A DNA stretch of 64,000 bases, taken from positions 150,504 to 214,503 of the forward strand of contig RDEW01000034.1 in assembly GCA_011109175.1 (NCBI GenBank), written 5' to 3'. The notes beneath the pieces were generated by a model. That model was given only the letters and a program-made list of their open reading frames with translations, was not told where the DNA came from and ran no database searches. The DNA is from Dicyema japonicum (taxonomy: Eukaryota; Dicyemida; Rhombozoa; Dicyemidae). Every line of letters starts with the position of its first letter. The stretch's first letter is position 1. The position numbers and the translations under genes were made by a program. Of the stretch, positions 22,443 to 34,209 are shown piece after piece.

Positions 22443-23884
22443 AAACTGATATGAATGACAGGGTGCTTTAAAAAATAACCCTAACTATGACCGTGGGAAC
22501 TAGGATCACTTAAAGGATTTCTTTCTTTTTCCTTAACCATTGGTCAAAAATTAAAAAAAATTTAAAATGACATTCTTGGATGGGCCAAATCTCATCACGT
22601 TGACATAAGTGCTTATACCAAAATAATGAATAGTTCAACCTACTAAAATGTATCCTTGAAGAGCAAGACGCTTTGTCGAGAGAACATTGTTTTTCAAGTG
22701 GTAAGGGACTGCAGTGTATGCCAGTGCAACGAATATCACAAAATTGTGTTAAAAGTTCAGAATTACCCAGATCCATGGGAGGCGGAACAATTACCAGACT
22801 CAGAGAATCGTAGAAAGATTTAATCAGACTATCACGAGGTTATCGAAAAGATTGTTTTGGCTAACAAGATTGGATAAATACAATCGAAAGGCTATGTGTT
22901 ATACAATAAAATACCTCACTCATCCGCAGGTATAGTGGTTCTTTTATTTTTTTGTAGGTGTTAGCCCGTTCAAGAGATTTCGAGGGATTCGTGGATTCTA
23001 CACTATTGTTGCAAATTCGTCAAGCGATTTCGTCGATGTAAAATAGTCAAGGATCTGTCATGAAATTCAAGTCAGCAAAAAGCAATATTAGTCTGTAATC
23101 TCAGTGGCAATTATCGAGACCCTTGATGTCAGAAATTTGAAGGCAACATGTCGACTTTTTGTAGTTATTCAGTCCTGACAAAGTAGCTGTGTGTTCGGAC
23201 GGGCATTGAGGTCTCTGTAATTGGATGTAAGGATGGTTGGCATATGAGATCATCCAACCGTGAATCGAACATAAGTGAAAGTAAAGGGACGTCACCCCCT
23301 CAGTCAAAAAGGGTAAAAGATAGATGTTTGTGTTAGAATTATTATTTTAATAATTTTGTATTTTTTTAAATAATTAATTCCTAATTTAAATCTTTAAATA
23401 AAGACTGAATAAAAACCGACTTCACTTTGTTATGCCAGTCAGCACACATTAAAAAGCGAGAAGCTAATGAGCGAAAATATGAAGCAGTGCCACAAAGTAA
23501 GATATAGATTCAATTTAGGACATGAAACTAATATTAACGGGCAACATGAATGTTCCATTAGATCTCCCGATGGATAGAATAGTTGGATCGTATTGATAAC
23601 TGGCATGGGCGTCTACTTAGTAAGGTAGATCCAATGACTCCTTTAAAGGGTGCACAGTAAATTTTAAATCAATTAGCCACATAGCATCATATGGCGCCTC
23701 ACGGCTGACTTGTTTTATGTATTTAAATGAACAACCAAAGGACAACCAGATATTTTGAAATTGAAAAAGCATGTTTGAATTTTTCAAAATTATTATTATT
23801 TGTTAAAGTTTAAATTAAATATAATTTAGTTAGAAATCAAAAGATCATTTAACAGTTTTTTTGTGATTTGCTCTCCCTCAATGC
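22443..23884. other. No gene firmly recognised
   Basis: Short frames only. A stretch near 22690-22790 reads VVRDCSVCQCNEYHKI, faintly like a retroelement integrase zinc finger, but flanking motifs are missing. Confidence 0.4.
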
Positions 23885-24050
23885 ACTGAGGGGTTCCCAC
23901 AACTGCAAGGAATGGACGTCTATTAACTTTTATGCTGGTTCCGAATGTACTTGTGTGATGTTGAAGGACTCTGTTTCAGTAACAGTGGAAACTGGATACA
24001 CTTAACTAGTTGTTTACTGTGTTACCTTCTGCGTATCCGGGATTAATAAA
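23885..24050 (+). repeat. Dispersed repeat A, copy 3
   Basis: Core GGACGTCTATTAACTTTTATGC, GGAAACTGGATACACTTAAC and 3' end GCGTATCCGGGATTAATAAATTAATT match the other copies. 5' part missing. Confidence 0.75.
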
Positions 24051-24369
24051 TTAATTATTTAAACAACATAACATTCCCTCGATAATTCCCACTGTCTCCT
24101 ACTTCCCTTATTACAATTCTGAGGCTCGCAGTTTTGACTTGGCAAAATAACAAAATCGATAGCTGAGGCCTCTGCAAAGTGAAGGAAATTTGATTCCTTA
24201 GGAAAAAATTAGAAATTATCAGAACTTGATTATGCTTACTATAAGATAGTGCACCAGAACTCATGGATTTCCAACGATATGTGCGCTTGTGTGATCTCTG
24301 TTCTCCACTACTAAAACTCATATTGAAGATGTAAGGCTGCAAAAATAGCTCCAAAAAAAATGCTGTCAA

Positions 24370-25049
24370 GACTCATGGGAATACTCAAATAGTACGTGTG
24401 ACAGAATTTTTTAAAATAAGAGGAAATTGGGGGAAGACATTGCAATAAAGATTTATGTTCTGTTATACAAGGAAGGTCTTATCAAATAGAATTGAATATT
24501 TTATTTCATTTTTGCTAAATGTAGCTTTCAATTTATGACAAAAAATCTACTCTGGTTTACATCTACTTCTCCCTCATATTTCCTCCTTCCAACTTTATTT
24601 CAAGAAATTACCAAGAAACATATCAGTTAAGTCGAAACCGACTACACTTTGTTTCGACTTCATCTTTTAAGTTCGCTCTTCCATGTCCACTCGGAGAATG
24701 GCATGACAAGGAGAAATCTGCTATCCAATACTTGCTTCGATTTTTGGTTACATCTTGCTTTATTTTGAAGATCCGTCGATGACTGGGGTCCACAAGGAGT
24801 TGAGGCTAATATTTAATTATAGGAAAGATGAGGAACTAATTCCCTCTGGTTTCTTTTCGAATCTAAATAATTTTCACTCCAACCATATCTTAGTTGACTT
24901 ACCTTTATAATTGGGGGATTCAACATAACCTACCATTTTGCATTAATCGTTACTTTTTTACTAGATCGTTCACTTAGAACATTCAATTCCACAAAGCTGT
25001 TGATTGTACCATGTTTTATTATTAGCACATGTTATCGACTAACTACTAA
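24370..25049. other. No gene recognised
   Basis: AT-rich spacer before the foldback element. A 104-codon minus frame at 24055-24369 just upstream lacks any support. Confidence 0.4.
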
Positions 25050-25980
25050 CTATACCATTTCAGGTTTAAAGTGGGTCTTACCAAAAGCAAAGTGGGTCTT
25101 ACCAAAAGCAAAGTGGGTCTTACCAAAAGCAAAGTGGGTCTTACCAAAAGCAAAGTGGAACTTACCAAAAGCAAAGTGGTACTTACCAAAAGCAAAGTGG
25201 AACTTACCAAAAGCAAATTGGTACTTACCATAAGCAAAGTGGTACTTGTAGGATATAGACGCGTAATATTTTATCAGTGTGTCTGGTTTTATGTAGAGTC
25301 GACTTTTCTCTCTGGGGTGGATCTTTTGGTGTTTTAGATCCACATCCATACTCTCTGCATTGGGGGGTTTTTGTAGAGAGCCTTCGATAGTCTCGTCCAT
25401 CTATTTGCATTTTCTGTCTTTATGTTGTTGTCGATCTCTGTGTTCTGCTCTCGTATTTTCCTGATGTTCTTTTCTGTTGGCGATTTTACCATCTTTAGAT
25501 TATTTCGTTCTCTGATCAGATGTTTCGTCGTTGTGTTGAATGTACTTCTTTTTCGCAGCGTTTATAATGGAGTTGAACCATTTCACTAATTGTTCGACGG
25601 AGGGAAAAGTGAGGAAATTTAATAGTCCAATACAATTATCGACGTATTCTTTGAATCCTCTCCAATTCGCAAGGCTGAGTTTGTTATCGTTGGGTATTGT
25701 CCTTTTATCCGTGACCTCGTTTTGAACTCCAAAAATATTGGATTGTGGTCACTCCTGGGGTCATACTTCACTGACCAGTCAATAAGAGGGGCCACTGATA
25801 AAATATTACGCGTCTATATCCTACAAGTACTACTTTGCTTTTGGTAAGTACCACTTTGCTTTTGGTAAGTTCCACTTTGCTTTTGGTAAGTTCCACTTTG
25901 CTTTTGGTAAGTTCCACTTTGCTTTTGGTAAGACCCACTTTGCTTTTGGTAAGACCCACTTTAAACCTGAAATGGTATAG
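25050..25980. mobile_element. Foldback-type element with 21-bp repeat arms
   Basis: Two long inverted arms, 25050-25279 and 25793-25980, both begin CTATACCATTTCAGGTTTAAAGTGGGTCTTACC (read inward). They continue as tandem 21-bp units (AAAGTGGGTCTTACCAAAAGC and variants): eight full units on the left and six on the right. The arms end with TAGGATATAGACGCGTAATATTTTATCAGTG. In both arms the unit type changes in the same order from the outside in: GGGTC, then GGAAC, then GGTAC. The middle holds a LINE endonuclease fragment, not a transposase. No clear target duplication was found. Long frames over the arms are by-products of the 21-bp period. Confidence 0.85.
25540..25785 (-). mobile_element. LINE-J endonuclease C-terminal fragment
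   Basis: Minus strand reads WSVKYDPRSDHNP, the SDHNP signature at the end of APE endonucleases, and after a frame break LSLANWRGFKEYVDN and QLVKWFNSIINAAKKKYI, typical of the linker before the reverse transcriptase. It lies wholly between the foldback arms, so it was captured by or inserted in that element. Confidence 0.75.
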
Positions 25981-27186
25981 TCTCATTTTGGTCGGAAATT
26001 TGTAAAATTGTTAGTTCTTAAAGTTTAACTACTAATATTCTAGTGAGCTGTGAGATCAACATCGACCTTTTCTACTTTACTTGGGAAACTTAATGAGCTA
26101 GGGGTTTTTCACAGGTGTTAACATCAGAAGACTCAGCTTTTCTCAATTGACATAGACTTTAGACTCACTATCACGAAGACACTCAGTATGAAGTAATTTT
26201 TGGTAAACTCATTATCTGGATGGATAGTTATCTTGACGGTCAGAAAAGACTTACAGTCAAAGTCTACTTTTTTACCCCCTTCAAATAACTCAAAAAATCT
26301 TAGGGGTGATTTTTGCACTTCTCATCACATGATTTAGATGTAGTGACAAATTGTGAAAATAGGACAAATGGACTAAAAAGTCAAGATTTTTAATATTTTT
26401 ACATTGAATTTTTATTGTAGCGTCAATAGCAACATTTTAGTGGATTTTCTATAAATTCAGTGAATTTTAATTTCATATTAATTCCATTATTATTGTAAGA
26501 CCAGAAAATCACCATTAACAAATTTTATAAAAACTAGAGAGCTATAATACCTATCAGAGCTTATACAGGGGAAAGGTTCCAGTTACCAAATATTTTATTT
26601 ATACTTATCTAGACCCCCTTGATCACCTAGAAAGACAGAAAAAGCGTCAGACAGTAAGCTAATCTTAGTTCCCACAATCAATGTAACTGTTCAACGTGTA
26701 TGGTCTTCTTTGAACGACAGTCTGAGATGAATAACGTGCATATTGATCGTAGTCAGTAGTACTATCTTCAATGGAATGATTGATTTATACTGGAGAGATC
26801 TTCGAAAGGCTTTGGTTCCGCGAACGTCTCGGAATTGCCATCGTTCACGGCTTATCCTGCCTGCCTACTTTTTTTGGTCCTTTTTTCTATAAAAATGAAA
26901 TGTCAGCTTATCTAATACCTAAACGAGGTATTTTTTTAGGATTTCTCTGAAACTTCGTTAAGCGATTAGGAGAACGATAATAAAACTCTATCTCAACTGA
27001 AATCTCAACAGTTCTATGCATCAACTAACTGCGATTTGCTGAAAACTTATAGTAAGAACGCGGATAAGAGGTCAAATAGTGAATCAGTAGATTTCCATAA
27101 TATTATTGCTTCCGATATATTCTGAGTAGCTGATAAAAACCGAATTTGTTGTTTAGCAATTAATTTTGACTAAATATCTTGTGTTG
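25981..27186. other. No gene firmly recognised
   Basis: A 61-codon minus frame (26133-26318, VDFDCKSFLTVKITIHPDNE) looks host-like but stands alone. The rest is AT-rich without motifs. Confidence 0.35.
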
Positions 27187-27611
27187 GACTACCTAAAGAG
27201 AAGTAAGGCCTTCATATATTTCAAATAATGTCTTGGATAAAAATGACACGTCTCATTTATTTTAAAAGATCAATAGAAGTTCATAATTATTTTAAAAAAT
27301 TTCATAAAACAAGTAAAGTCAACGATATTTAAGGTTTTGTTCGCGATATTTAGGTATCAGCTACATGTCTTTAAGAGAACTGGAGATTAGCCTTTTAAGA
27401 GCCAGAATATGTATAAAGACAGAAAAAAGGTTTCCAAGAACTTTTTAGATACTGAAACGTGTATATATGGGGAAATTGCTACTTTTCTTGTCAGGAAGCT
27501 GAGTTAATAAAAAAAGTACATAAAGCAGGATACAAACAAAGCTCTGCAGGAACTACCACAAAATGATTCAATTAATCGTTTATATCACATTATTGAATCA
27601 AAATCATTTAA

Positions 27612-30477
27612 AAGAGGTGTGGTGTAATCAGCGATAATCTCAGATGGAAAATAAAGAACGAAAAAAACGAAGTACGAGGAACAACGCCAGTACGGACAAA
27701 TCAAGTAAGTTTTTTATGTAGACAATGGAATAAAAGGAAATTTGGAATAAATTGCACCCTATGTGAATCATTCGTCCATTTGGGATACATAAAAATGAGA
27801 AAAGCTTGGGCCGAGACGCTGTCGAGTTGGGTGTGCCCCTCTTGTATTGGAATGGGATTCCCCAGGCAAGAAAAAATAGCTAAGCCTAACTTTACACTGC
27901 CACATACAGACCACACTCTCTTGAAGATCTCGAACCTTTTGAAAGCCATAAAGATCTCAGTAAAAATCCCTAAAGGAGTACGAATTGCCGCAGCAACGTG
28001 TCTTTCAGATACCATTGGGAAACTGAAACGAAACATAATGGATTTTAGCTGTCATAACTTACACGTAATACTTGAACAGCCACTTTATGTAAATGAGGTC
28101 GAAACCAGAGGAGCATTCATCAAGAATGCCCCCAACAAACTAAAGGAGAAAGTAAACCGGAAGGTTCTCGAAGGCGACGTGCGGGCAGCCATACGGGTTA
28201 TCACGTCTGATACACAATATTGTCTTGTACCCCCGAAATCCTAAATACCTTAATACTGAAGCACCCAGATGCGACGACTGACTATTAAGGAACCCAAGAG
28301 ATTATCATTACCGAATCCGAAGTGCGCCACGGAATAACTTCCTTTGCCGCTAGCAGCGGTGGAGGTTTGGAAGAGCCATATTAAGGACCTTACGATAACT
28401 TACACCTCGGAAGCTGGACGCTGTCTCGTCTAATCAATTACGGACCTAATCAGAAAAATGGTCAACGGCGACATCATAGAATAGGCCAGAGAATTGCTCT
28501 TCTCCGCAAGGCTACTTGCTATCAAAAAACCAAATTGAGGAATCCACCCCATTGCGATCGGGAAGTATTTTAGAAGACTTGCAGCAAAGGCATCGACCCT
28601 GGTGAGCCGACAACTTGGAGAGGAGTTCTTTCTAAACAAATGGGTGTTAGTATCCAGAACGTATGTGAAGCTACGGTTCACGGAGAAAGGCGTTTCTTCA
28701 CACAGAATAATATTTCAAATGAATTCATTGGAATCAAGTTGGACATAACGAATGCATTCAATTTTTTCAGAAGAGATAAAATTATGGAATCGTGTTGAAA
28801 GAGGGCTCCAAAGCTTTTCCCTCTTGTCAAATTATATTATGGGGACGATGGTTTTGAAAACGAAATTATTAAATCAAAAACGGGGGCCCAACAAGAAGAT
28901 CCGCTCGGACCTCTCTTATTTGCCCTGACCATTGATGATGTTGTAAGATCAATTGTTGCCCAGTTTAATCTCTAGTACTTCGATAATGCCACAATTAGAG
29001 GATCATTAAGAAAACATACAATTCATTACGTAAAGCGTTACCCGCATTAAAACACTTGTGCTTGGACATCAATGTTAATAAATCAGAGCTAATAAATGTC
29101 TCATATCCATACACCGACTTCATCTCTATCAAGGAGACTTTTAACGAACTGCTTCCTGGGATCCCGACTGTGCCAGTAGATAAATTGTATTTTCTCGGAT
29201 GCCCACTCAGCGAAGAAGAACTCAAGAACCATCGACATTTCTAAAATGAAAAATTAACACGCCTCGCGAAAATATTGTCATGTTTCGACTCTCACACATC
29301 TTTCTTCGTGATGAGAAACAATATCGGACTACCCAAGCTTTTGTATCTACTCCGATGTACACCCTACTACGAATAATAAGACAGTCTACTTTCGATAAAC
29401 AAATCTCTCAAACAAACTGTTGAGTCACTAATTAACGTCCGCTTCGACGAACTTGGTTGGAAGCAATGTAAACTTCCCTCTGGATTTTTGGATGTAGGTC
29501 TAAGATCGGCGCTGAAGGTTACGTACATATCTATCGTCTCTCTCAAGCTGCAGCCATTTGACACGGCAAGTCCTTCATAACACTATTGGACTTCGCTGGA
29601 ATGATTCAATTGACGAAGCTTGTCGGAAATGGAACGAATCCGGACTCAAAATTCTCGAAGACACAACAAAGCAAAGTAATTGGGATAAAATTGTCTGCTC
29701 AAAAATTTTGGAAGACCTTAAAAAGAAACAAATCAACATCATCTGGCTTGTTTGGTGTGAACATCAAGTGGAAGGAGTGAGCATGGCTTGGTGCAGTACA
29801 TTGCTCGAACCTCTGGACTTTTTGGAAGAGGTTATTTGAGGATCGAAATTGGACAAAGGCTGGGAGTAGACGCTTGCCAGGAACACAGATGCCGATGCTT
29901 GAAAACAGTCGATGTTAAGGGATTGCACCCGCTGTCCTGCAGAAGAAGCGCCGGAAGAGGACTACGTCATGCCGCTCTGAACGATGTGATCATCAGAGCT
30001 CTAAAGCTACAGGCTTCCCAACACAGCTTGAACCAGTGGGTCTTGATCGAAAAGATGGAAAGAGACCTGACAAGATGACCCTTTTTTCTTTCACGTCTGG
30101 AAGATCTTCGGTCAGGGACGCAACTTGTGTTGACACGTTCTCAAGCACGAATATTTACAAATCGGTTCAAACACCTGGATCAGCTGCTTCGACTGCGGAG
30201 AACCTAAAAATCAAGAAATAATCTAGCCTCGTGACTTGTACCGATGTACTCCTGTTGCGACAGAATCATCGTGAGCCGTTGGTCCAATGATGGCTGAGTT
30301 CTTGCGAGAACTCGGAAAAATGCTTGCCAAAAACAAAAAAGATAAACGAGAAGGGTTATGGCTTAGACAAAAGATTGGATTGGTCATATTACGAGGACTC
30401 GTGCACAATCCACGCAGCAAACTTCCTCAACTGACATTTGTTTAATAGTCAAAAAAATAAATTTTACATTAAAAAAT
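27612..30477 (+). mobile_element. LINE-U, near full length, inactive
   Basis: Flanked by ATTTAA (27606-27611, 30478-30483). The arm-A empty site supports these limits. ATG at 27642 starts a short basic leader. After frame breaks comes a PHD-like finger (CTLCESFVHLGY...WVCPSCIG, 27750-27850), then PKGVRIAAATCLSD and a VLEGDVRAAIRVI block typical of animal LINEs before the reverse transcriptase. Reverse transcriptase remains: HPIAIGKYFRRLAAK near 28550, ITNAFNFF near 28745, ALTIDDVV near 28925 and VNKSELINVSYPY near 29070. The end has [17 protein letters not shown] near 29890, [13 protein letters not shown] near 30055, and WLRQKIGLVILRG near 30360. Numerous stops. Confidence 0.9.
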
Positions 30478-30617
30478 ATTTAATGGATGATACACGCTAT
30501 TTTGTTATGATGTATGAGAGAATTTGCGAAATCGTTGAGTTATGCTAATTAAACGTGATGTTACTGTGAGATTAATATTTGTATACTTCAAAGATTAATT
30601 AGAATAACCCTTGCGAA

Positions 30618-30737
30618 ACTGATGTTTTGGAAGAGTCTGAATTCATTCTTTCGTGTTTGTACAAGCCAAGCGAAATTCTTGATGAACTCGATAAAATTAG
30701 GAGCAAGCACTCAAACGTCTGTACATAAATCTGTCAG
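30618..30737 (+). CDS. Conserved exon in arm B (twin of 3812-3940)
   Basis: Reads DVLEESEFILSCLYKPSE and LDELDKIRSKHS, then a stop. Conserved with arm A in frame. Gene unknown; probably partial or decayed. Confidence 0.35.
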
Positions 30738-31249
30738 AAATAATATAGAATTCACTTTTTTTATATCCACCATCCAAGATTTTAGTATCAAAAACACAAG
30801 ATCTCCCATGTTGAAGTCTTTAAACAAATAATCAAAAACTAAATTTTTAATTTTGTATCTGTTATGGCCATAACAGGCAATTTAAAATCATTTCTTTTTG
30901 TGAGGGTCTCTGAGCCTCAATTGTATTTCTTACCTTATTGATGTCCCCTTTACTTATTATCCTAACCGCTCCAGAGGTTTTTCTGTACAAACAAACCTCG
31001 CTTGAGACGATTGTGCGACAGTCATCCTAACTAGAGTCGCAAGAAACCTGACCAAGACGCATGATTTTATATCGGAGTCAGTTGATGTGTCCAATTTCAA
31101 TGGTTGAAAGATCAAATTGACATTCTGAACTCATTGGTGCTTATAGGTTAGATTATAAACTTAGATATTTTCAGATCTCAACTATTCTCAAATATTCTAG
31201 AATGTCAAATTCATTCTATCTATTTTAAATTAAACACACTTAAAATTTA

Positions 31250-31720
31250 TCTCATGTAAAAATCTTCATGTCTTCCAAGACGAAAAAATCTGTTAAGTTC
31301 AATCGCTCTTGATCTATTTCATTCCTAAGGAATTTTCCATTCAAATTGCAAAAGTGGAGAATCCAATGTTAGAAGACGCACGTTAGTTGGGAGCACTTCG
31401 TTGTTATCCATAAGCATATTAATACTTAGGGTTCGGCTAATACCCTGCACTTCTATTTGTTCTACCAGTTTTTTATATGCAGTTTTTCTCTTGCACGTAT
31501 TTTGTAGTTTATCAAGGTCGTTAGTTTTTTCCATTCAGTCATGAACTTGGACATGATTTTGATCATGACTGAAGCTAGTCAAATTTAATGACACAGAATA
31601 TTTACAAGATTGTTTTCAGGTCTCCGTTATTTTTCGAAGCACTTGAGGTAACGGCTCTCACTTTGCTGCCATCTTCGTTGGTCACACTGTTGTTACATTT
31701 CAGCGTCCTCCAGAAGGTGC
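31250..31720 (-). pseudogene. Duplicated host gene, arm-B copy
   Basis: Minus strand: HLLEDAE, a 24-nt GTAACA...GAAG intron (31673-31696), then WQQSESRYLKCFEK and a stop. Further on a frame from 31534 to 31325 reads NDLDKLQNTCKRKTAYKKLV, VQGISRTLSINML and VLPTNVRLLTL. The end homologous to arm A (LNLTDFFVLEDMKIFT) lies in another frame near 31255-31300. Comparison of arms shows single-base indels, so the intact gene cannot be assigned to either copy with certainty. Confidence 0.45.
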
Positions 31721-31890
31721 CACACGAACATTTTTAATAAATTGATATTCGCTGTAATATCGGTTATTCGTTTTTGTGAGAGATAAACAAGGAAAAAGTA
31801 TCATTAACTATTCCTACGAGTTTTGAATATTCCAAAAGATTAATGATGCTTAAATAATATTAAGACTTTAAAACATGTTACAGCCCCCTT

Positions 31891-32199
31891 GTTCAACATA
31901 AACGAACAGGAAAAATAATTTGACTAAGAAATGTTTAATTCCTTGTGCACAATTACTTTAAAATCGAAGAGTGGAGAATTCGATAGGGTTGTTTATATAT
32001 TTGATTGTTTGATAAAAATTGCGATTTCTTGAATCGAGAAAGAGATTTAGAAGAGACAAATTTTGGCATAAATCATTTGGTAAACTTTTTTGCAATTGAC
32101 AAAATTCAAAATTTTTTAAGTTTTTCAAATATCGTCTTAGTTTAAATAATTAAATAAATTCTGATACGAAAAAAATAGAAGACGAGTTACGAATTAAAA
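31891..32199. other. Spacer, nothing recognised
   Basis: AT-rich stretch between the inverted duplication and the 3' end of TM2. Confidence 0.4.
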
Positions 32200-33650
32200 T
32201 TAGTTAGTAAAAGAGTTAAATCTATTGCTTTCTTGTATTTCAGTATGTGATTTCAGTTTAATAAAAATAGCGACAATGAGACATATGAATATTATTCCAA
32301 CAACTCCACACACGATTCCAATTATTTGATTTTTCGTCAATTTTTTTACGGCTTTACTTTCAAACGAAGTTAGTTTTTCAAAACTTATTGTATCTAAATT
32401 TCAGTCGAGTTTAATAACCATCTGAAACATAATGATGTTTAATCGTTGTTTTTTTGTCTTTAATTTCAGTAGTCAATTTTTTTACGGCTTTACTTTCAAA
32501 CGAAGTTAGTTTTTCAAAACTTATTGTATCTAAATTTCAGTCGAGTTTACTAACCATCTGAAAAATAATGATGTTTAATCGTTGTTTTTTGTCTTTAATT
32601 TCAGTAAATGATTGTGTTTCAAAGCATCCTTCATCTAAAATTCAGTCGGATTTCTTTACCATCTCCAATAAATTCAAAAATCAAATCATCACGGAAAAAT
32701 TGTAATTTAAAAGATGAAATTTCGATAGACACATTTTTATAGTTTTGTGAGATGGATCCACAGTGATTATATCCTCGCATTTTAATTTGTTTAAATTGCT
32801 TTTTAAGTGAAACACATTTATCTTTTTTATACCCAACACAAACAGAAAATCTATTAATACGATATTCATTCCCATTTTGTTTATACGCCGTAATAGATAT
32901 TTTAGAATAATCACTATGCAATATATATTCATTGTCACTGTAATCATGTGATAAGACATTATAGTAATAATCACTGAAATGTTCATCTGTTATCTACTTA
33001 TCAATGCAAACGTGTACAATTTCGTTATTGTCAATATATGATATTTTGATAGTTCCACTTATTACTGCTCGGATTCTATTTTGGTTAAATAAAAACCAAA
33101 TAGGCGTATTTGGGTCATTATTTGGGTTACAGTCATTAGCTAAATAAATTTTAATAAAAACCTATTCCAGTAAAATAATACGTAAGACTTTTATCGTGAT
33201 ATTGCAACTTGATTGAATAAAATGTAACAGATATATTATTCGAAAAACTAATATGAGCATAACCACATCGGTAGTATTCCCCATATTTAGTTTTAGGAAT
33301 CTTTGTGATATTCGTATATCGCTTACCAGCTTAAGTACAACAAAAAAAACGTACCATAATCAATTTCTGTTACTAAGTCAATAGTATAAAACTCATTGTA
33401 GAAGTATGGAATAAGTTTAAATTTTATGTTAGTGAAATAAAACAAATCAATACCATTAGTTTCCCATGCATCTATATGTTTCTCGGAAAGTAACCTTGAT
33501 AAACTATATTCCTAAAGTTAACGAAATATATACTATAGAAGGATTCTTGTAAATTACATATGAATCAATTAATATATATCTCTCATCACATTTTATTTTG
33601 ACTATTTTGCTAAACAGAATAATTATGATATAATGAATAGTTCTGTTCAT
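32200..33650 (-). CDS. Transmembrane-module family, member TM2 (eight exons)
   Basis: ATG at 33650 starts a signal-peptide-like MNRTIHYIIIILFSKIV. GT...AG introns lie at 33512-33533, 33330-33354, 33140-33161, 32974-32997, 32635-32659, 32530-32554 and 32394-32418 (22, 25, 22, 24, 25, 25, 25 nt). Spliced exons give two related extracellular modules, each ending Y-x-x-C...hydrophobic...KLQ-aromatic...F-x-G then C. A doubled 37-residue stalk, the transmembrane helix IIGIVCGVVGIIFICLIVAIF, a KLKS-type basic tail and a stop at 32200-32202 follow. Exon 6 (32555-32634) is one base short in an A run (six A versus seven in the other two copies of that exon), so the frame fails there as sequenced. With seven A the product would be 388 residues. 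Function unknown; likely cell surface. Confidence 0.8.
32336..32607. repeat. Tandem 136-bp exon-intron-exon duplication
   Basis: Units 32336-32471 and 32472-32607 are nearly identical. Each contains part of an exon, a 25-nt intron and part of the next exon. 136 minus 25 is 111, or 37 codons, so splicing keeps frame. Confidence 0.9.
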
Positions 33651-34209
33651 GTAGTCTAAATTTTATTAGGTCAAATTTTATTTTATTTAAATTTTCATCT
33701 TAATTGTTTGATTTAATTATATATTAAATATCTATGATAAAAGATATTTCATTACCATTTTTATTAAATATCTTTAATTATTGAAAATATAGTTAACATT
33801 ATCAATTTCTCTCCTTAACTATTCTTCTATTACTCGACAACGTGATCATCTTGAACAATAATTCCAGCTTCATCACTATGCGGCTCCAAATCCTATCGTT
33901 TCTAGTAATCAGCTATACAAGTCGGCAAAACACGTAAATTTGAAAAAAATCCACGTCTCTCCAAATTCTCATTAAAGAATAACGATTGGATTTAGTAAAG
34001 CTGTGGTAATATGATGGAACACAGCAAAAACCTCTCATTCCTGTCGAGGTCTTTTTTTATTTTCTTTTTTCGATGTTAGATGATAATAAAGTGGTTAATG
34101 CTTTCACTCACGAATGGCTGTGAGTTAGATTCCTACACTTCCACCTACATTAACAAGGATTCTTTCCTTTTTTTGCTCTCTATTCCTTAAGCATCGATAG
34201 GGTATCCAC

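Larger units (their letters stand above)
27187..31890. repeat. Inverted segmental duplication, arm B
   Basis: Reverse complement of 2500-4712, split by LINE-U at 27612-30477. The left edge falls inside the reading frame of the gene at 4660-5018, so that gene is truncated here. Confidence 0.8.

Noticed and set aside
22690-22800. Retroelement integrase zinc finger (C..CQ pattern)
   Set aside because: Only one half of the finger is visible, upstream histidines are in another frame with a stop, and no neighbouring integrase or protease motif exists.
24055-24369. 104-codon minus-strand frame next to repeat A
   Set aside because: No motif, no duplicate, and it starts at the edge of a repeat; could be chance.
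25066-25250. CRISPR-like direct repeats
   Set aside because: Units are contiguous without spacers, vary in a graded way and have an inverted twin; the host is eukaryotic.
25000-25400. Long overlapping reading frames on both strands over the 21-bp repeats (also 25768-25986)
   Set aside because: 21 bp is a multiple of three, so all frames lacking a stop in one unit stay open. They reflect the repeat, not protein coding.
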